DNA of 33,590 nt from Sphaerochaetaceae bacterium. GTDB taxonomy: Bacteria; Spirochaetota; Spirochaetia; Sphaerochaetales; Sphaerochaetaceae. Shown here piece after piece: positions 16,853 to 25,044 of this stretch. The notes under the pieces were generated by a model, which did not search any database, was not told where the DNA came from, and saw only the letters and a list, made by a program, of their open reading frames with translations. Location: NCBI GenBank assembly GCA_024684115.1, contig JAIKXP010000016.1:1-33590 (forward strand), given 5' to 3'. The translations under genes and the position numbers were made by a program. Position 1 is the first letter of the stretch; each line of letters starts with the position of its first letter.

Positions 16853-17982
16853 TTTGCAGCCTCCTGTTCTCTCATTTTTTTGATCTTCTGTTTTGCTCTG
16901 TATTCCTGAACTTTTCCAAGACCGGCTCTGAGAGCAATAAAGATAACAATAAGACCTTCAATAATGTTAACAACTTCTCTAGGAATGTTCATGAACTGCA
17001 TAAGTGAATATGCACTTCTGAGTGCACCGAAAAGAATACCTGCAAGGAAGATTCCAGGAGCTTTACTGTTACCGACAAGGGCTACGGCAATACCCATGAA
17101 TCCATAGTTGTCCTGACTCTGCATGATTCTACCGAACTTAAGTGATCCGAGGAGAACACATGCTCCGGCAAGACCTGCAAATGCACCGGCAATAGCCATT
17201 GAAAGGGAGATAGCCTGTGTATCATTGATACCTGAACAGCGGGCTGCATCCTTATTGAAACCGGTTGCTCTGAAACTGAAACCAAGCTTTGTCTTTTCCA
17301 TGACGAACCAGTATACAAGTACTGCAAGAATCATGAAGAAGAAACCTATATTAAGGTTGGATTCAGAAATAAAGATACCTTTCAGCAGAGATGTTGAAGC
17401 AAGATCTGCAGTTCTATATGTTCTGTTTGTAAGACCTGCAGGAAGCAGATAGAGGGCAACAAGTCTGTAGAGATACAGGGCAATGTAGTTAAGCATGATT
17501 GTAGCAACAACTTCTGAAATCTTGAATTTAGCTTTCAGGATACCTACAATACCACCCCAGATAGCTCCGGCAAGAACTGCAACTACCATACAGAAAAGCC
17601 ACTGGCCAGGGAATGCCGGGATGCAGACTGCAAATGCATGGGCAGCAAGCATACCTACTGTATACTGACCTTCAGCTCCAATGTTGAACAGACCTACTCT
17701 GTTTGCAAAACCCATTGAAAGACCACAAAGTACATAAGGAATTGCATATGTAAGTGTATCTCCGAGAGGTCCTATACTCCAGGCTCCCTTACCTTTATTG
17801 TAGTAACCTACAAAAGCCTGCCATATAGCCTTGAAAAGACTTCCCGGGTTCTTACCAATAAGAGCAACAATAAGAGTTCCGGAGAGAATACCAAGAATAA
17901 CAACAAGGACTGATGTTGCTCCTTCACTGGCAAGTATGCGGTCAATAAAAGGCTGTTTTTCTTTTTTAACTGTTTTTGTCAT
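16849..17982 (-). CDS. ABC transporter permease, BMP/nucleoside family (first permease)
   Basis: This inner-membrane permease has 377 residues with about nine to ten hydrophobic segments and a basic C-terminal tail (REQEAAK). Conserved parts include the FNIGAEGQYTVGMLAAH segment, ATGFNKDAARCSGI (the permease-ATPase coupling region) and GAFAGLAGACVLLG. It resembles YufP/NupP and PnrD-type permeases and probably pairs with the second permease to form the channel. The ATG overlaps the ATPase stop codon (ATGA). Confidence 0.9.
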   Translation of the reverse strand: MTKTVKKEKQPFIDRILASEGATSVLVVILGILSGTLIVALIGKNPGSLFKAIWQAFVGYYNKGKGAWSIGPLGDTLTYAIPYVLCGLSMGFANRVGLFNIGAEGQYTVGMLAAHAFAVCIPAFPGQWLFCMVVAVLAGAIWGGIVGILKAKFKISEVVATIMLNYIALYLYRLVALYLLPAGLTNRTYRTADLASTSLLKGIFISESNLNIGFFFMILAVLVYWFVMEKTKLGFSFRATGFNKDAARCSGINDTQAISLSMAIAGAFAGLAGACVLLGSLKFGRIMQSQDNYGFMGIAVALVGNSKAPGIFLAGILFGALRSAYSLMQFMNIPREVVNIIEGLIVIFIALRAGLGKVQEYRAKQKIKKMREQEAAK

Positions 17983-19517
17983 TTATCGGCCCCCTTTGAT
18001 TTTTCACCGGCCATCATGAGACCAATTTCAGAAGCAGTCTTTTCACCGGCTTTAAAGACTCCAACAATAGAACCCTTGGAAATAGCAGCAATACGGTCAC
18101 AAAGGTTCATAATCTCATCAAGCTCAAAGCTGACAAGAAGAATTGCCTTACCCTTGTCTCTTTCAGCAACAAGACGTTTTCTGATGTATTCAATAGCACC
18201 AACGTCAAGACCACGGGTCGGCTGAGCAACAAGAAGTACATCCGGTGAGAGTGAAACTTCACGGGCTACAATAACCTTCTGCTGGTTTCCACCGGAAAGT
18301 GCAGCTGCAGGAGTAATACTTCCCTGACCTGAACGAATATCAAATTCTTTAATAAGCTTATCTGAGTTGGCAAAAATCTTATCATTCATGAGAACGCCGA
18401 ATTTGCCGGAATACTTAGGAGTATAGAAATCCTTGAGAACCGTGTTCTCAGCAATTGTAAGTCCACCGACAAGACCGTGTTTATGTCTGTCCTCAGGAAT
18501 ATGACCAAGACCTGCCTCATTTCTCTCACGGATCTTCATGCCGGTAATATCCTTACCGTTCATGATTATCTTGCCCTTTGTTACAGGAGAGAGACCGCTT
18601 AATGCATAGAGAAGTTCTGTCTGACCGTTACCGTCAACACCGGCAATACCTACTATTTCTCCGGCATGTACATCAAGTGAAAGGTCATGAACTTTCTCGA
18701 CTCCGACAGTGTCATTTACGCTGATATCCTTGATTTCAAGAAGTTTTGCACCAGGTTTACATGGCTGTTTCTCAATATCAAACTTAACCGGTCTGCCGAC
18801 CATCATTGTTGCAAGATCCTGCTCGGATGTTTCCGGAGTAATATCTACGCAATCAATGTATTTTCCTCTTCTGAGAACAGTACATCTGTTTGCAACAGCC
18901 TTTATTTCCTTGAGCTTGTGGGTAATGATGACTATTGTCTTACCTTCTTTCTGAAGGAGTCTGATAATATCCATCAGTTCATCAATTTCCTGAGGTGTAA
19001 GAACAGCTGAAGGTTCATCAAGAATAATGATGTCTGAATCAGAATACAGAGTCTTCAGAATCTCAACTCTCTGCTGCTGACCGACTGTAATGTCTTCAAT
19101 CTTAGCCTTCGGATCAACCTGAAGACCATATTTCTCGGACAGTCTGCGTACTTTCTTTTCAGCTTCATCAAGAGAAAGAATACCAAACTTGTTCTTTGGC
19201 TCTCTTCCAAGAACAATGTTTTCCGTTACGGTATAGTTATGAACCAGCTTAAAGTGCTGATGAACCATACCTATCCCAAGTTCAGTAGCAACGTTAGGGT
19301 TAGTTATCTTAACTTCTTTGCCGTTAATGCGAATTATACCGCTGTCCGGAGAATATGCACCGAAGAGAATTGACATAAGTGTACTCTTACCGGCACCGTT
19401 TTCACCAAGAATAGCGTGAACTTCATTCTTCTTAACAACAAGATTAACGTTGTCATTAGCTATGATACCGGGGAATGTCTTGGTAATTCCCAGCATCTCA
19501 ATTGCATATTCGCTCAC
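17979..19517 (-). CDS. ABC transporter ATP-binding protein, BMP/nucleoside family (two ABC domains)
   Basis: This cytoplasmic tandem ATPase powers the nucleoside importer. The first domain has Walker A GENGAGKST (about 38-46), signature ITVGQQQRVEI and Walker B IIILDEPSAVLTPQE. The second domain has the weak Walker A GVDGNGQTEL and signature LSGGNQQKV, both normal for this family. GTG at 19517 is chosen because GGAGG stands five bases before it; a TTG at 19529 falls on the ribosome site itself. The protein is 512 residues. It is separated from the binding-protein gene by 85 bases that hold a nested hairpin. Confidence 0.92.
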   Translation of the reverse strand: MSEYAIEMLGITKTFPGIIANDNVNLVVKKNEVHAILGENGAGKSTLMSILFGAYSPDSGIIRINGKEVKITNPNVATELGIGMVHQHFKLVHNYTVTENIVLGREPKNKFGILSLDEAEKKVRRLSEKYGLQVDPKAKIEDITVGQQQRVEILKTLYSDSDIIILDEPSAVLTPQEIDELMDIIRLLQKEGKTIVIITHKLKEIKAVANRCTVLRRGKYIDCVDITPETSEQDLATMMVGRPVKFDIEKQPCKPGAKLLEIKDISVNDTVGVEKVHDLSLDVHAGEIVGIAGVDGNGQTELLYALSGLSPVTKGKIIMNGKDITGMKIRERNEAGLGHIPEDRHKHGLVGGLTIAENTVLKDFYTPKYSGKFGVLMNDKIFANSDKLIKEFDIRSGQGSITPAAALSGGNQQKVIVAREVSLSPDVLLVAQPTRGLDVGAIEYIRKRLVAERDKGKAILLVSFELDEIMNLCDRIAAISKGSIVGVFKAGEKTASEIGLMMAGEKSKGADK

Positions 19518-19543
19518 CCTTTCCTCCAAATTGTGATTTACCC

Positions 19544-19593
19544 TTAGGTATTACAAAGACACGCCTCAGCGAGGCGTGTCCATAAATACCTAA
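19544..19593 (-). promoter_or_regulatory. Nested intercistronic hairpin between the binding-protein and ATPase genes
   Basis: The inner stem GACACGCCTC / GAGGCGTGTC (19558-19567 and 19571-19580, 3-base loop) is perfect. It is enclosed by a second perfect 9-bp stem TTAGGTATT / AATACCTAA (19544-19552 and 19585-19593). On the minus strand the inner stem is followed by TTTGTAAT, a weak T-run. This suggests partial termination or mRNA 3'-end protection, which would give more binding protein than membrane subunits. Confidence 0.75.
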
Positions 19594-19602
19594 CGGGATT
19601 AA

Positions 19603-20691
19603 TCAGTCATCAATTGCACCGAGTCCTGCAGGAGCAAGACCTGCTGCCTTTGAAGCTGCGTATGTCTTGTTGACAACAATCTTTCCAGAAAGGATATCAG
19701 CCTTAGCTGCTTCACATGCTGTCTTTGCTTCAGCGCAGAGCTCTGCGTTTGTTGTAGCATAGCCAACACCTTCTGTTGACATATTCTGCTTTACAACGCC
19801 ACCAGCAAATGTTCCGTTCTCAACCTTTGTGAGAGCGTCGATTGTTGAGTTTTCAACCATCTTAAGCATTGATGTGAGAACTGCAGACTTTGTCTTGTCT
19901 CCATAGAGACCTTCTTCATACTGGTCAGAGTCAACACCGATTGCCCATACGTTCTTTCCTGCTGCTCTGTATTCAGCTGCCTGAGCGATTGTACCACCAC
20001 CGGTTCCGCCAGCTGCTGAGAAGATGCAGTATACGCCACTGTCAAACCAGCTCTTAGCCTGTGTCTTTGCAAGTTCAGGAGCACCCCAGCTGTTTGCATA
20101 GTAGTCAACAATCTTTGCATCCGGGAATACAGACTTGATACCTTCAATGTATCCAATCTCGAACTTTGTGATTGTAGCACCTGGTACACCACCGATGAAG
20201 CCGAATACCGGGTTAGCAATACCGTCGTGCTTTGCCTGCATAGCTGCAGCAACACCAACAAGGTATGAGCCCTGCTCTTCTTCATAGATGTACTGAATCA
20301 GGTTAGCTGTCTGTGGAAGATAGTCAACGTCAACAATGATAACCTTCTGGTTTGGATACTCAGCACAGAATGCAGCTACAGCATCTCCCCATGTGAAACC
20401 GGTTGTGATGATGAGATCGTATCCCTGAGCAGCAGCGTTCTTAAGGTTAGGAAGGTAGTCGTCAGATGACTGTGCAGTAATGTTTCTGTACAGTGTTCCT
20501 TCGCCTTCGTTGTTATAGAACTGCTGAATTCCACGCCATGCAGCTGCGTTGAATGACTTATCATCAACACCTGTTGCATCTGTGAGAATGGCTACTGTAG
20601 GCTTGCTTGACTTAGCCTCTTCCTTAGCTCCGTTTGCAAATACAGAGAAAGAAAGCAGAAGAACAAGAAGTACTAACAATGTTTTCTTCAT
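19603..20691 (-). CDS. BMP family nucleoside-binding protein (PnrA-like)
   Basis: This is the periplasmic substrate-binding protein of the importer. It has a signal peptide (about 1-19, ending VFA) and then the BMP/Med domain: VAILTDATGVDDKSFNAAAWRGI, an IITTGFTWGDAV segment, VFGFIGGVPGATITKFEIGYIEG, IFSAAGGTGGGTIAQAA and GVDSDQ. The closest known function is PnrA/TmpC of Treponema pallidum, a purine nucleoside-binding lipoprotein. Unlike that protein, this one has no lipobox cysteine near the cleavage site, so it may be soluble in the periplasm. ATG at 20691 has GGAGG upstream. Substrate identity is inferred from the family and from the salvage genes nearby. Confidence 0.9.
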   Translation of the reverse strand: MKKTLLVLLVLLLSFSVFANGAKEEAKSSKPTVAILTDATGVDDKSFNAAAWRGIQQFYNNEGEGTLYRNITAQSSDDYLPNLKNAAAQGYDLIITTGFTWGDAVAAFCAEYPNQKVIIVDVDYLPQTANLIQYIYEEEQGSYLVGVAAAMQAKHDGIANPVFGFIGGVPGATITKFEIGYIEGIKSVFPDAKIVDYYANSWGAPELAKTQAKSWFDSGVYCIFSAAGGTGGGTIAQAAEYRAAGKNVWAIGVDSDQYEEGLYGDKTKSAVLTSMLKMVENSTIDALTKVENGTFAGGVVKQNMSTEGVGYATTNAELCAEAKTACEAAKADILSGKIVVNKTYAASKAAGLAPAGLGAIDD

Positions 20692-20757
20692 TTAAAAACC
20701 TCCGAAGTTTTTAAGCTTCCCTCAAAGAGAAGCAATTATTTTTTCCATTATGTAATG

Positions 20758-20795
20758 ATTTTAATTCTGTTGCTTTTGAAATGCAACAAAATTAA
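20758..20795 (-). promoter_or_regulatory. Putative promoter with 13-bp inverted repeat upstream of the binding-protein gene
   Basis: On the minus strand TTGCAT (20781-20786) and TAAAAT (20758-20763) are separated by 17 bases and could be -35 and -10 elements. An inverted repeat with arms TTAATTCTGTTGC (20761-20773) and GCAACAAAATTAA (20783-20795), one mismatch, overlaps both. It could be an operator or an RNA hairpin. It directly follows the V-ATPase terminator. Confidence 0.45.
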
Positions 20796-20820
20796 AAAAA
20801 GCCCCGTTTTACCGGGACTT
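20794..20820 (-). terminator. Rho-independent terminator of the V-ATPase operon
   Basis: On the minus strand AGTCCCG and CGGGGCT form a 7-bp stem (one G-U pair) around a 6-base loop, followed by TTTTTTT. It lies 13 bases after the stop of the V-ATPase K gene. Confidence 0.88.
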
Positions 20821-20832
20821 TCAAATAACGTC

Positions 20833-21267
20833 TTACTGTAAAAGAAGAAGACTGAAAACAAGTGTGAACAGTGCAACTGTTTCAACAATACCGATAACGA
20901 TAAAGAAGTTTGCAGTACCCTTACCTGTTTCTCCAAGTGCATCTGCAGAAGCAGCAGCTACCTTACCCTGATAGAGGGCTGACATACCGATTGCAAGACC
21001 TCCGAGAAGACCTGTGAACATGCACAGAAGTGAGCTTGCTCCAGAGGCAGAAGCTGACTTGATGAAGGACATGAGCAGGAAGCCATAAATTGTCTGTGTG
21101 AGCGGAGCACCGGAGAAAGCAACCATAATAAACGGTGCCGGTTTTCCGTTAGCATAACACTTCTTCCATGCTCCGACAGATGAAAGAGCAGCAGCACCGG
21201 CTCCGAAACATGAACCGAGAGCTGAAAGTCCGAGAGCACAAGCCATTCCGATAAATGAAATATCCAT
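20833..21267 (-). CDS. ntpK: V-type ATPase subunit K (membrane rotor ring)
   Basis: This is the proteolipid subunit that forms the ion-carrying ring. The 144 residues form four hydrophobic helices, a double hairpin. The essential carboxylate is E129 in helix 4 (IVETVALF). Side chains that bind Na+ in Enterococcus hirae NtpK are present at aligned positions: T58 and Q59 in PLTQTIYGF, Q100 in YQGKVAAAS, and E129. This suggests sodium coupling, though sequence alone does not prove it. It is the last gene of the operon, 26 bases after subunit I, with a ribosome site (AAGGAG) upstream. Confidence 0.93.
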   Translation of the reverse strand: MDISFIGMACALGLSALGSCFGAGAAALSSVGAWKKCYANGKPAPFIMVAFSGAPLTQTIYGFLLMSFIKSASASGASSLLCMFTGLLGGLAIGMSALYQGKVAAASADALGETGKGTANFFIVIGIVETVALFTLVFSLLLLQ

Positions 21268-21293
21268 TTTATTCTCCTTAAGGTAACTATTAC

Positions 21294-23114
21294 CTATTTA
21301 GTTTTTTCCTTAAAAGGTTCGTAAGCGACACCGGTCCATTCCATACCGAGCTGACCGGAGAATTCAAGAAGATTAAGTCTTACGCCATGTACAACGACAG
21401 ACAGAAGACCCATAACCAGGTTAAGTGCATGACCGATTACAAAAATCAGTATTCCTGCAACTTTAAGCCATCCGTTGAAACCCAAAGCCATATTGTTGAA
21501 GCTCTGGGCAATTGCCAGAGATGCAAGTCCTACAGCAAACAGTCTTATATAACTCATTATGTTACCGAAAGCACTGATTGTGTTGAGGAACACTGTAAAT
21601 GCATCTGCAAGACCTGCCTTAAGGCCCTGTGCAAATGTCTTTTCAGGACTCATTCCGCCGAAAAGAACTACCAGAACAAAGCCGGCAAGAATTACAAGGG
21701 CAACCGGAACAAGGGATATCTCTGCATTTACAACAAGCAGAAGAACAACATAATACAGGGCATTGATTGACAGAAGCCAGCCAATATCTGCTATGAAGCT
21801 CAGATCCTTCTTTCCAAGTTTGGTCCATACATTCATTACACAGGCCAGTGAAAGCTGGATGGTACCAATCATGAAGCAGAACTTCATGATTGTATTCTGC
21901 TGCTGGACTGCAGTGTATCCGAAGTATTCCGGATAGTTTGCAATCTGAGGAATTACCAGTTTCTTCAGCAGAGGAATGCTCATGGCTTCCTCAAGACCGA
22001 ACCAGGTTCCCGTTACAGCACCCCAGGCAATCGTTGCAAAACTCATTACATATATAAGAAGTACAAGATTTGTTGCCTTCTTCTGTTTGAAATGAAGTCC
22101 GAGTGCAACTGCCAGGAAGCAGAAACCGTAACCGGCATCTCCTATAATCATGGCAAAGAACAGTGCAAAGAAGCAGAGGAACCAGAATGAGATATCATAC
22201 TCTCTGTATCCCGGAATTGTTCCAAGAATATCAAAGACCGGTTCCATGAGGGTTGTAATCTTATTGTAACGAACCTTGGTAGGAACCTTTTCATCATCAT
22301 TTTTCGGGTCATCCATAATATAGGCCCAGCTGCATGCCTGTGCAGCATCCGTGAATTCTTTGCAGTTGTCTGCAGGAATGTAACCGCTCAGCCATACAAG
22401 ACCGTCTTCAGATTCAAGTGTACAGTCAGCAGATGAATAAGTTATGTCATTGCTGCACTTGAGGATATAGAACTTGTAGCTTGCAAGGTTTGATGAAGCA
22501 TCTGTAAGATTCTTCCTGCACTGAGAAAGCTCTGAATCGATTTCACCAATCCTCTTTTCTATATCACTGAGACCTTTTTCAGGAAGTTCAAACTCTGTTG
22601 CAGAAACGGAGTTGTCAAGCTTATCCCCTATTACGGCGACAGTTTCCATCTTCTCTACTGAAGAGAGCTTAATAAACCTGACGTTTTCATCCTTTCTGAG
22701 TTTCTCAAGATCCTTCTTACCCATACGGTAGACATGAATCTCAAGTCCCTCATCCTTAAGGGAAAGGAGGTCTGACGGATTGAAATATCCCCATGCCCTG
22801 ATTCTGTCGGCAGCAAGAAGACACTTTGTCCTTTCATCAGAAAGCCTGGTAATAGAGGCTCTTGAATCAGTTACCTTTTTATCAAGTTCTTCAAAGTCAT
22901 TCTCTGAAAGAACCTTCTTTTCATATGAAGAGCCTTCTATTTCCTTAAGGGCACTGAAGTTTCTGTTCAAATCTTCAAAGCGGGCAAGAAGTGCAGAATC
23001 TGCGCTCTTTTTCTCACTTATGTGGAATACTCCGAGTTCCTTGAGTCTGTTTAAAAGCTCTGCTTTGCGTGAAGCCGAAGAAACAACTGAAACAGCTTTC
23101 ATTTTCTCAATCAT
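21294..23114 (-). CDS. ntpI: V-type ATPase subunit I (a-type stator membrane subunit)
   Basis: This 606-residue protein has a cytoplasmic N-terminal half with coiled-coil character and a C-terminal membrane half (from about residue 310) with about seven helices. The half-channel region includes SYIRLFAVGLASLAIAQSFN, which holds the conserved arginine (SYIRLFAVGL) facing the rotor glutamate, and the HALNLVMGLLSVVVHGVRLNLLEF segment typical of the family. The ATG overlaps the stop of subunit D (ATGA). Confidence 0.94.
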   Translation of the reverse strand: MIEKMKAVSVVSSASRKAELLNRLKELGVFHISEKKSADSALLARFEDLNRNFSALKEIEGSSYEKKVLSENDFEELDKKVTDSRASITRLSDERTKCLLAADRIRAWGYFNPSDLLSLKDEGLEIHVYRMGKKDLEKLRKDENVRFIKLSSVEKMETVAVIGDKLDNSVSATEFELPEKGLSDIEKRIGEIDSELSQCRKNLTDASSNLASYKFYILKCSNDITYSSADCTLESEDGLVWLSGYIPADNCKEFTDAAQACSWAYIMDDPKNDDEKVPTKVRYNKITTLMEPVFDILGTIPGYREYDISFWFLCFFALFFAMIIGDAGYGFCFLAVALGLHFKQKKATNLVLLIYVMSFATIAWGAVTGTWFGLEEAMSIPLLKKLVIPQIANYPEYFGYTAVQQQNTIMKFCFMIGTIQLSLACVMNVWTKLGKKDLSFIADIGWLLSINALYYVVLLLVVNAEISLVPVALVILAGFVLVVLFGGMSPEKTFAQGLKAGLADAFTVFLNTISAFGNIMSYIRLFAVGLASLAIAQSFNNMALGFNGWLKVAGILIFVIGHALNLVMGLLSVVVHGVRLNLLEFSGQLGMEWTGVAYEPFKEKTK

Positions 23115-23725
23115 GATGCAGCCCCCTGTAGTTTCTTTTTGGCTATCTTACCTCTGACAACCGCAGAAGTCTGCTGGTCACCGAGGTAGATTCCGATTAC
23201 CCTGATGTTTTCCTTAGCCTCAGGAATCTTGACCTTCTCAAAGAGATTGACACGCTGGCTTGTGGTTCTGAGCTCTTTTTCAAGAAGCTCAACCTGAATC
23301 TGAAGGGTTTTTACAAGGGCTCTGAGCCTTGCAATGTCCTTCAGTTTGAAAACAGCCGTATCAACCCAGAGAGGATAGTCCTCAACGTTGAATTCAACAT
23401 CTTTAAATGCCAGGTCCCTGAATACCGGTATCTTAACACCGGCAATATTGTCAGTGCCGGTTACGACACTCTCAGGTCTGACAAGATTCTCGAGGCGAAG
23501 ATCAGTTTTAAACAGCTGGTTTTCTGCAAAGACTGCAATCCAGTCATCAAGACCGTTCTGCATCTTCAGAAGTTCACTGTTTTTACTTTCAAGTTCAAGA
23601 TTTATGTCCCTTATGACAATCTGAAGCTGCTGTTTCTTGAGCTGCAGTGTAGGCAGATATCTCTGAAACTGCTTCAGCTGGTCTTTCTGGGTCTTGAGCT
23701 CGTTCTTGGTCAGTTTTACTGCCAT
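23111..23725 (-). CDS. ntpD: V-type ATPase subunit D (central stalk)
   Basis: This is the central-shaft subunit, a long coiled coil that turns inside the A3B3 head. The N-terminus MAVKLTKNELKTQKDQLKQF is highly typical of subunit D, and the C-terminal helix (TSQRVNLFEKVKIPEAKENIR) matches the family. The start is taken at ATG 23725 (204 residues), five bases after the subunit B gene. An in-frame start at 23845 would add 40 residues overlapping subunit B and is not supported. Confidence 0.93.
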   Translation of the reverse strand: MAVKLTKNELKTQKDQLKQFQRYLPTLQLKKQQLQIVIRDINLELESKNSELLKMQNGLDDWIAVFAENQLFKTDLRLENLVRPESVVTGTDNIAGVKIPVFRDLAFKDVEFNVEDYPLWVDTAVFKLKDIARLRALVKTLQIQVELLEKELRTTSQRVNLFEKVKIPEAKENIRVIGIYLGDQQTSAVVRGKIAKKKLQGAAS

Positions 23726-23729
23726 CTGA

Positions 23730-25034
23730 TCAGTTCTCCTCTTCTCCTGAAAGCTTCTTAGGCCATCTCTCTCTGATAAGATCTGTTTTAAGACCTGTTT
23801 CGTTAGGTTCGAAACAGTCGGCAAGAATCTCCCAGCCTGTATCAAGAGCCTTCTCGAGTGAGATATTGACCGAAAGGTCCATCATCTTACTTTCAAAAAG
23901 ACTACCGTACTTGAGGAGCTTCTCGTCCCATTCACTCATAAGGAAGCCCATTGATTTCTTCTCAAGGCTTTCCTTGTATGCACTGTAGAGCTTGATCATA
24001 CCGTCCATAAGGGCTCTATGGTCATCTCTTGTGTCTTTGTTAACGTTCTGCTTAAGTCTTGAAAGACTTCCGAACGGCTCAATACGTCCATTCTTAAGAT
24101 AGTACTGACCTTCGGTAATATAGCCTGTGTTGTCCGGTACCGGATGAGTAACATCATCTCCAGGCATGGTTGTAACTGCAAGAATGGTCAGTGAACCTGC
24201 ACCCTCGAAGTCAACAGCCTTCTCATATCTGGAAGCAAGACAGCTGTAAAGGTCTCCCGGATATCCTCTGTTGGAAGGAACCTGTTCCATGGTAATAGCC
24301 GTTTCTTTCTGTGCGTCTGCAAAGTTTGTCATGTCGGTAAGAAGAACAAGAACCTTCTTTCCGTCAAGTGCAAAACGCTCTGCAACTGCAAGTGACATAT
24401 CAGGAACAAGGGTACACTCTACAATCGGGTCTGCAGCAGTGTGGATGAACATGATTGTTCTGCTTAAAGATCCACTCTTTTCAAGTGTGTCCTTGAAGAA
24501 GAGGTAGTCATCATACTTAAGACCCATACCGCCGAGAATGATAATATCAACCTCAGCCTGCATGGCAATTCTTGCAAGAAGCTCATTGTAAGGTTCTCCT
24601 GAAACGGAGAAGATAGGAAGCTTCTGACTTTCAACCAGTGTGTTGAACACGTCAATCATAGGAATACCGGTTCTGATGAGGTTCTTTGGAACAATTCTCA
24701 TTGACGGGTTAACTGACGGTCCTCCGATAGGAATCATGTTCTCCGTAAGGGCCGGTCCGTTGTCTCTTGGAACACCGGAACCTGTGAAGATTCTACCCAG
24801 GAGGTTGTCTGAATAGGAAACCTGCATGGGCTTTCCTAGGAACCTGACCTGGTCTGTGGTGCTTACACCCTGAGCTCCTGCAAAAACAAGAAGTGAAACA
24901 AGGTCCTTATCGAGTTTGATTACGTTTGCGTAGCTGTTTCCGACAAGAGCAAGGTCACCGTTACTGACTCCCTCTGCCCTTACGGTTACAACGTTTCCGA
25001 CAATTGATTCAATTTTTGTATAGACTTTCTGCAT
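23730..25034 (-). CDS. ntpB: V-type ATPase subunit B (non-catalytic head subunit)
   Basis: This is the regulatory nucleotide-binding subunit of the head. In 434 residues it shows the family features [50 protein letters not shown] (the degenerate P-loop position, as expected for B), [14 protein letters not shown] and the [17 protein letters not shown] segment. It lies 10 bases downstream of subunit A. Confidence 0.96.
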   Translation of the reverse strand: MQKVYTKIESIVGNVVTVRAEGVSNGDLALVGNSYANVIKLDKDLVSLLVFAGAQGVSTTDQVRFLGKPMQVSYSDNLLGRIFTGSGVPRDNGPALTENMIPIGGPSVNPSMRIVPKNLIRTGIPMIDVFNTLVESQKLPIFSVSGEPYNELLARIAMQAEVDIIILGGMGLKYDDYLFFKDTLEKSGSLSRTIMFIHTAADPIVECTLVPDMSLAVAERFALDGKKVLVLLTDMTNFADAQKETAITMEQVPSNRGYPGDLYSCLASRYEKAVDFEGAGSLTILAVTTMPGDDVTHPVPDNTGYITEGQYYLKNGRIEPFGSLSRLKQNVNKDTRDDHRALMDGMIKLYSAYKESLEKKSMGFLMSEWDEKLLKYGSLFESKMMDLSVNISLEKALDTGWEILADCFEPNETGLKTDLIRERWPKKLSGEEEN

Positions 25035-25044
25035 AATCTTCTCC

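Noticed and set aside
19791-20285. 164-codon minus-strand frame inside the binding-protein gene
   Set aside because: It is an out-of-frame reading of the BMP-family gene, rich in Gln/Leu/Arg, with no independent support.
20692-20832. Possible purine riboswitch in the leader of the nucleoside transporter operon
   Set aside because: The conserved three-way junction core of purine riboswitches was not found; only an inverted repeat overlapping the promoter and a terminator of the upstream operon were seen.
23726-23845. Upstream extension of V-ATPase subunit D to 23845
   Set aside because: It would overlap the end of subunit B by more than 100 bases, and the conserved D N-terminus begins at 23725 with a ribosome site nearby.
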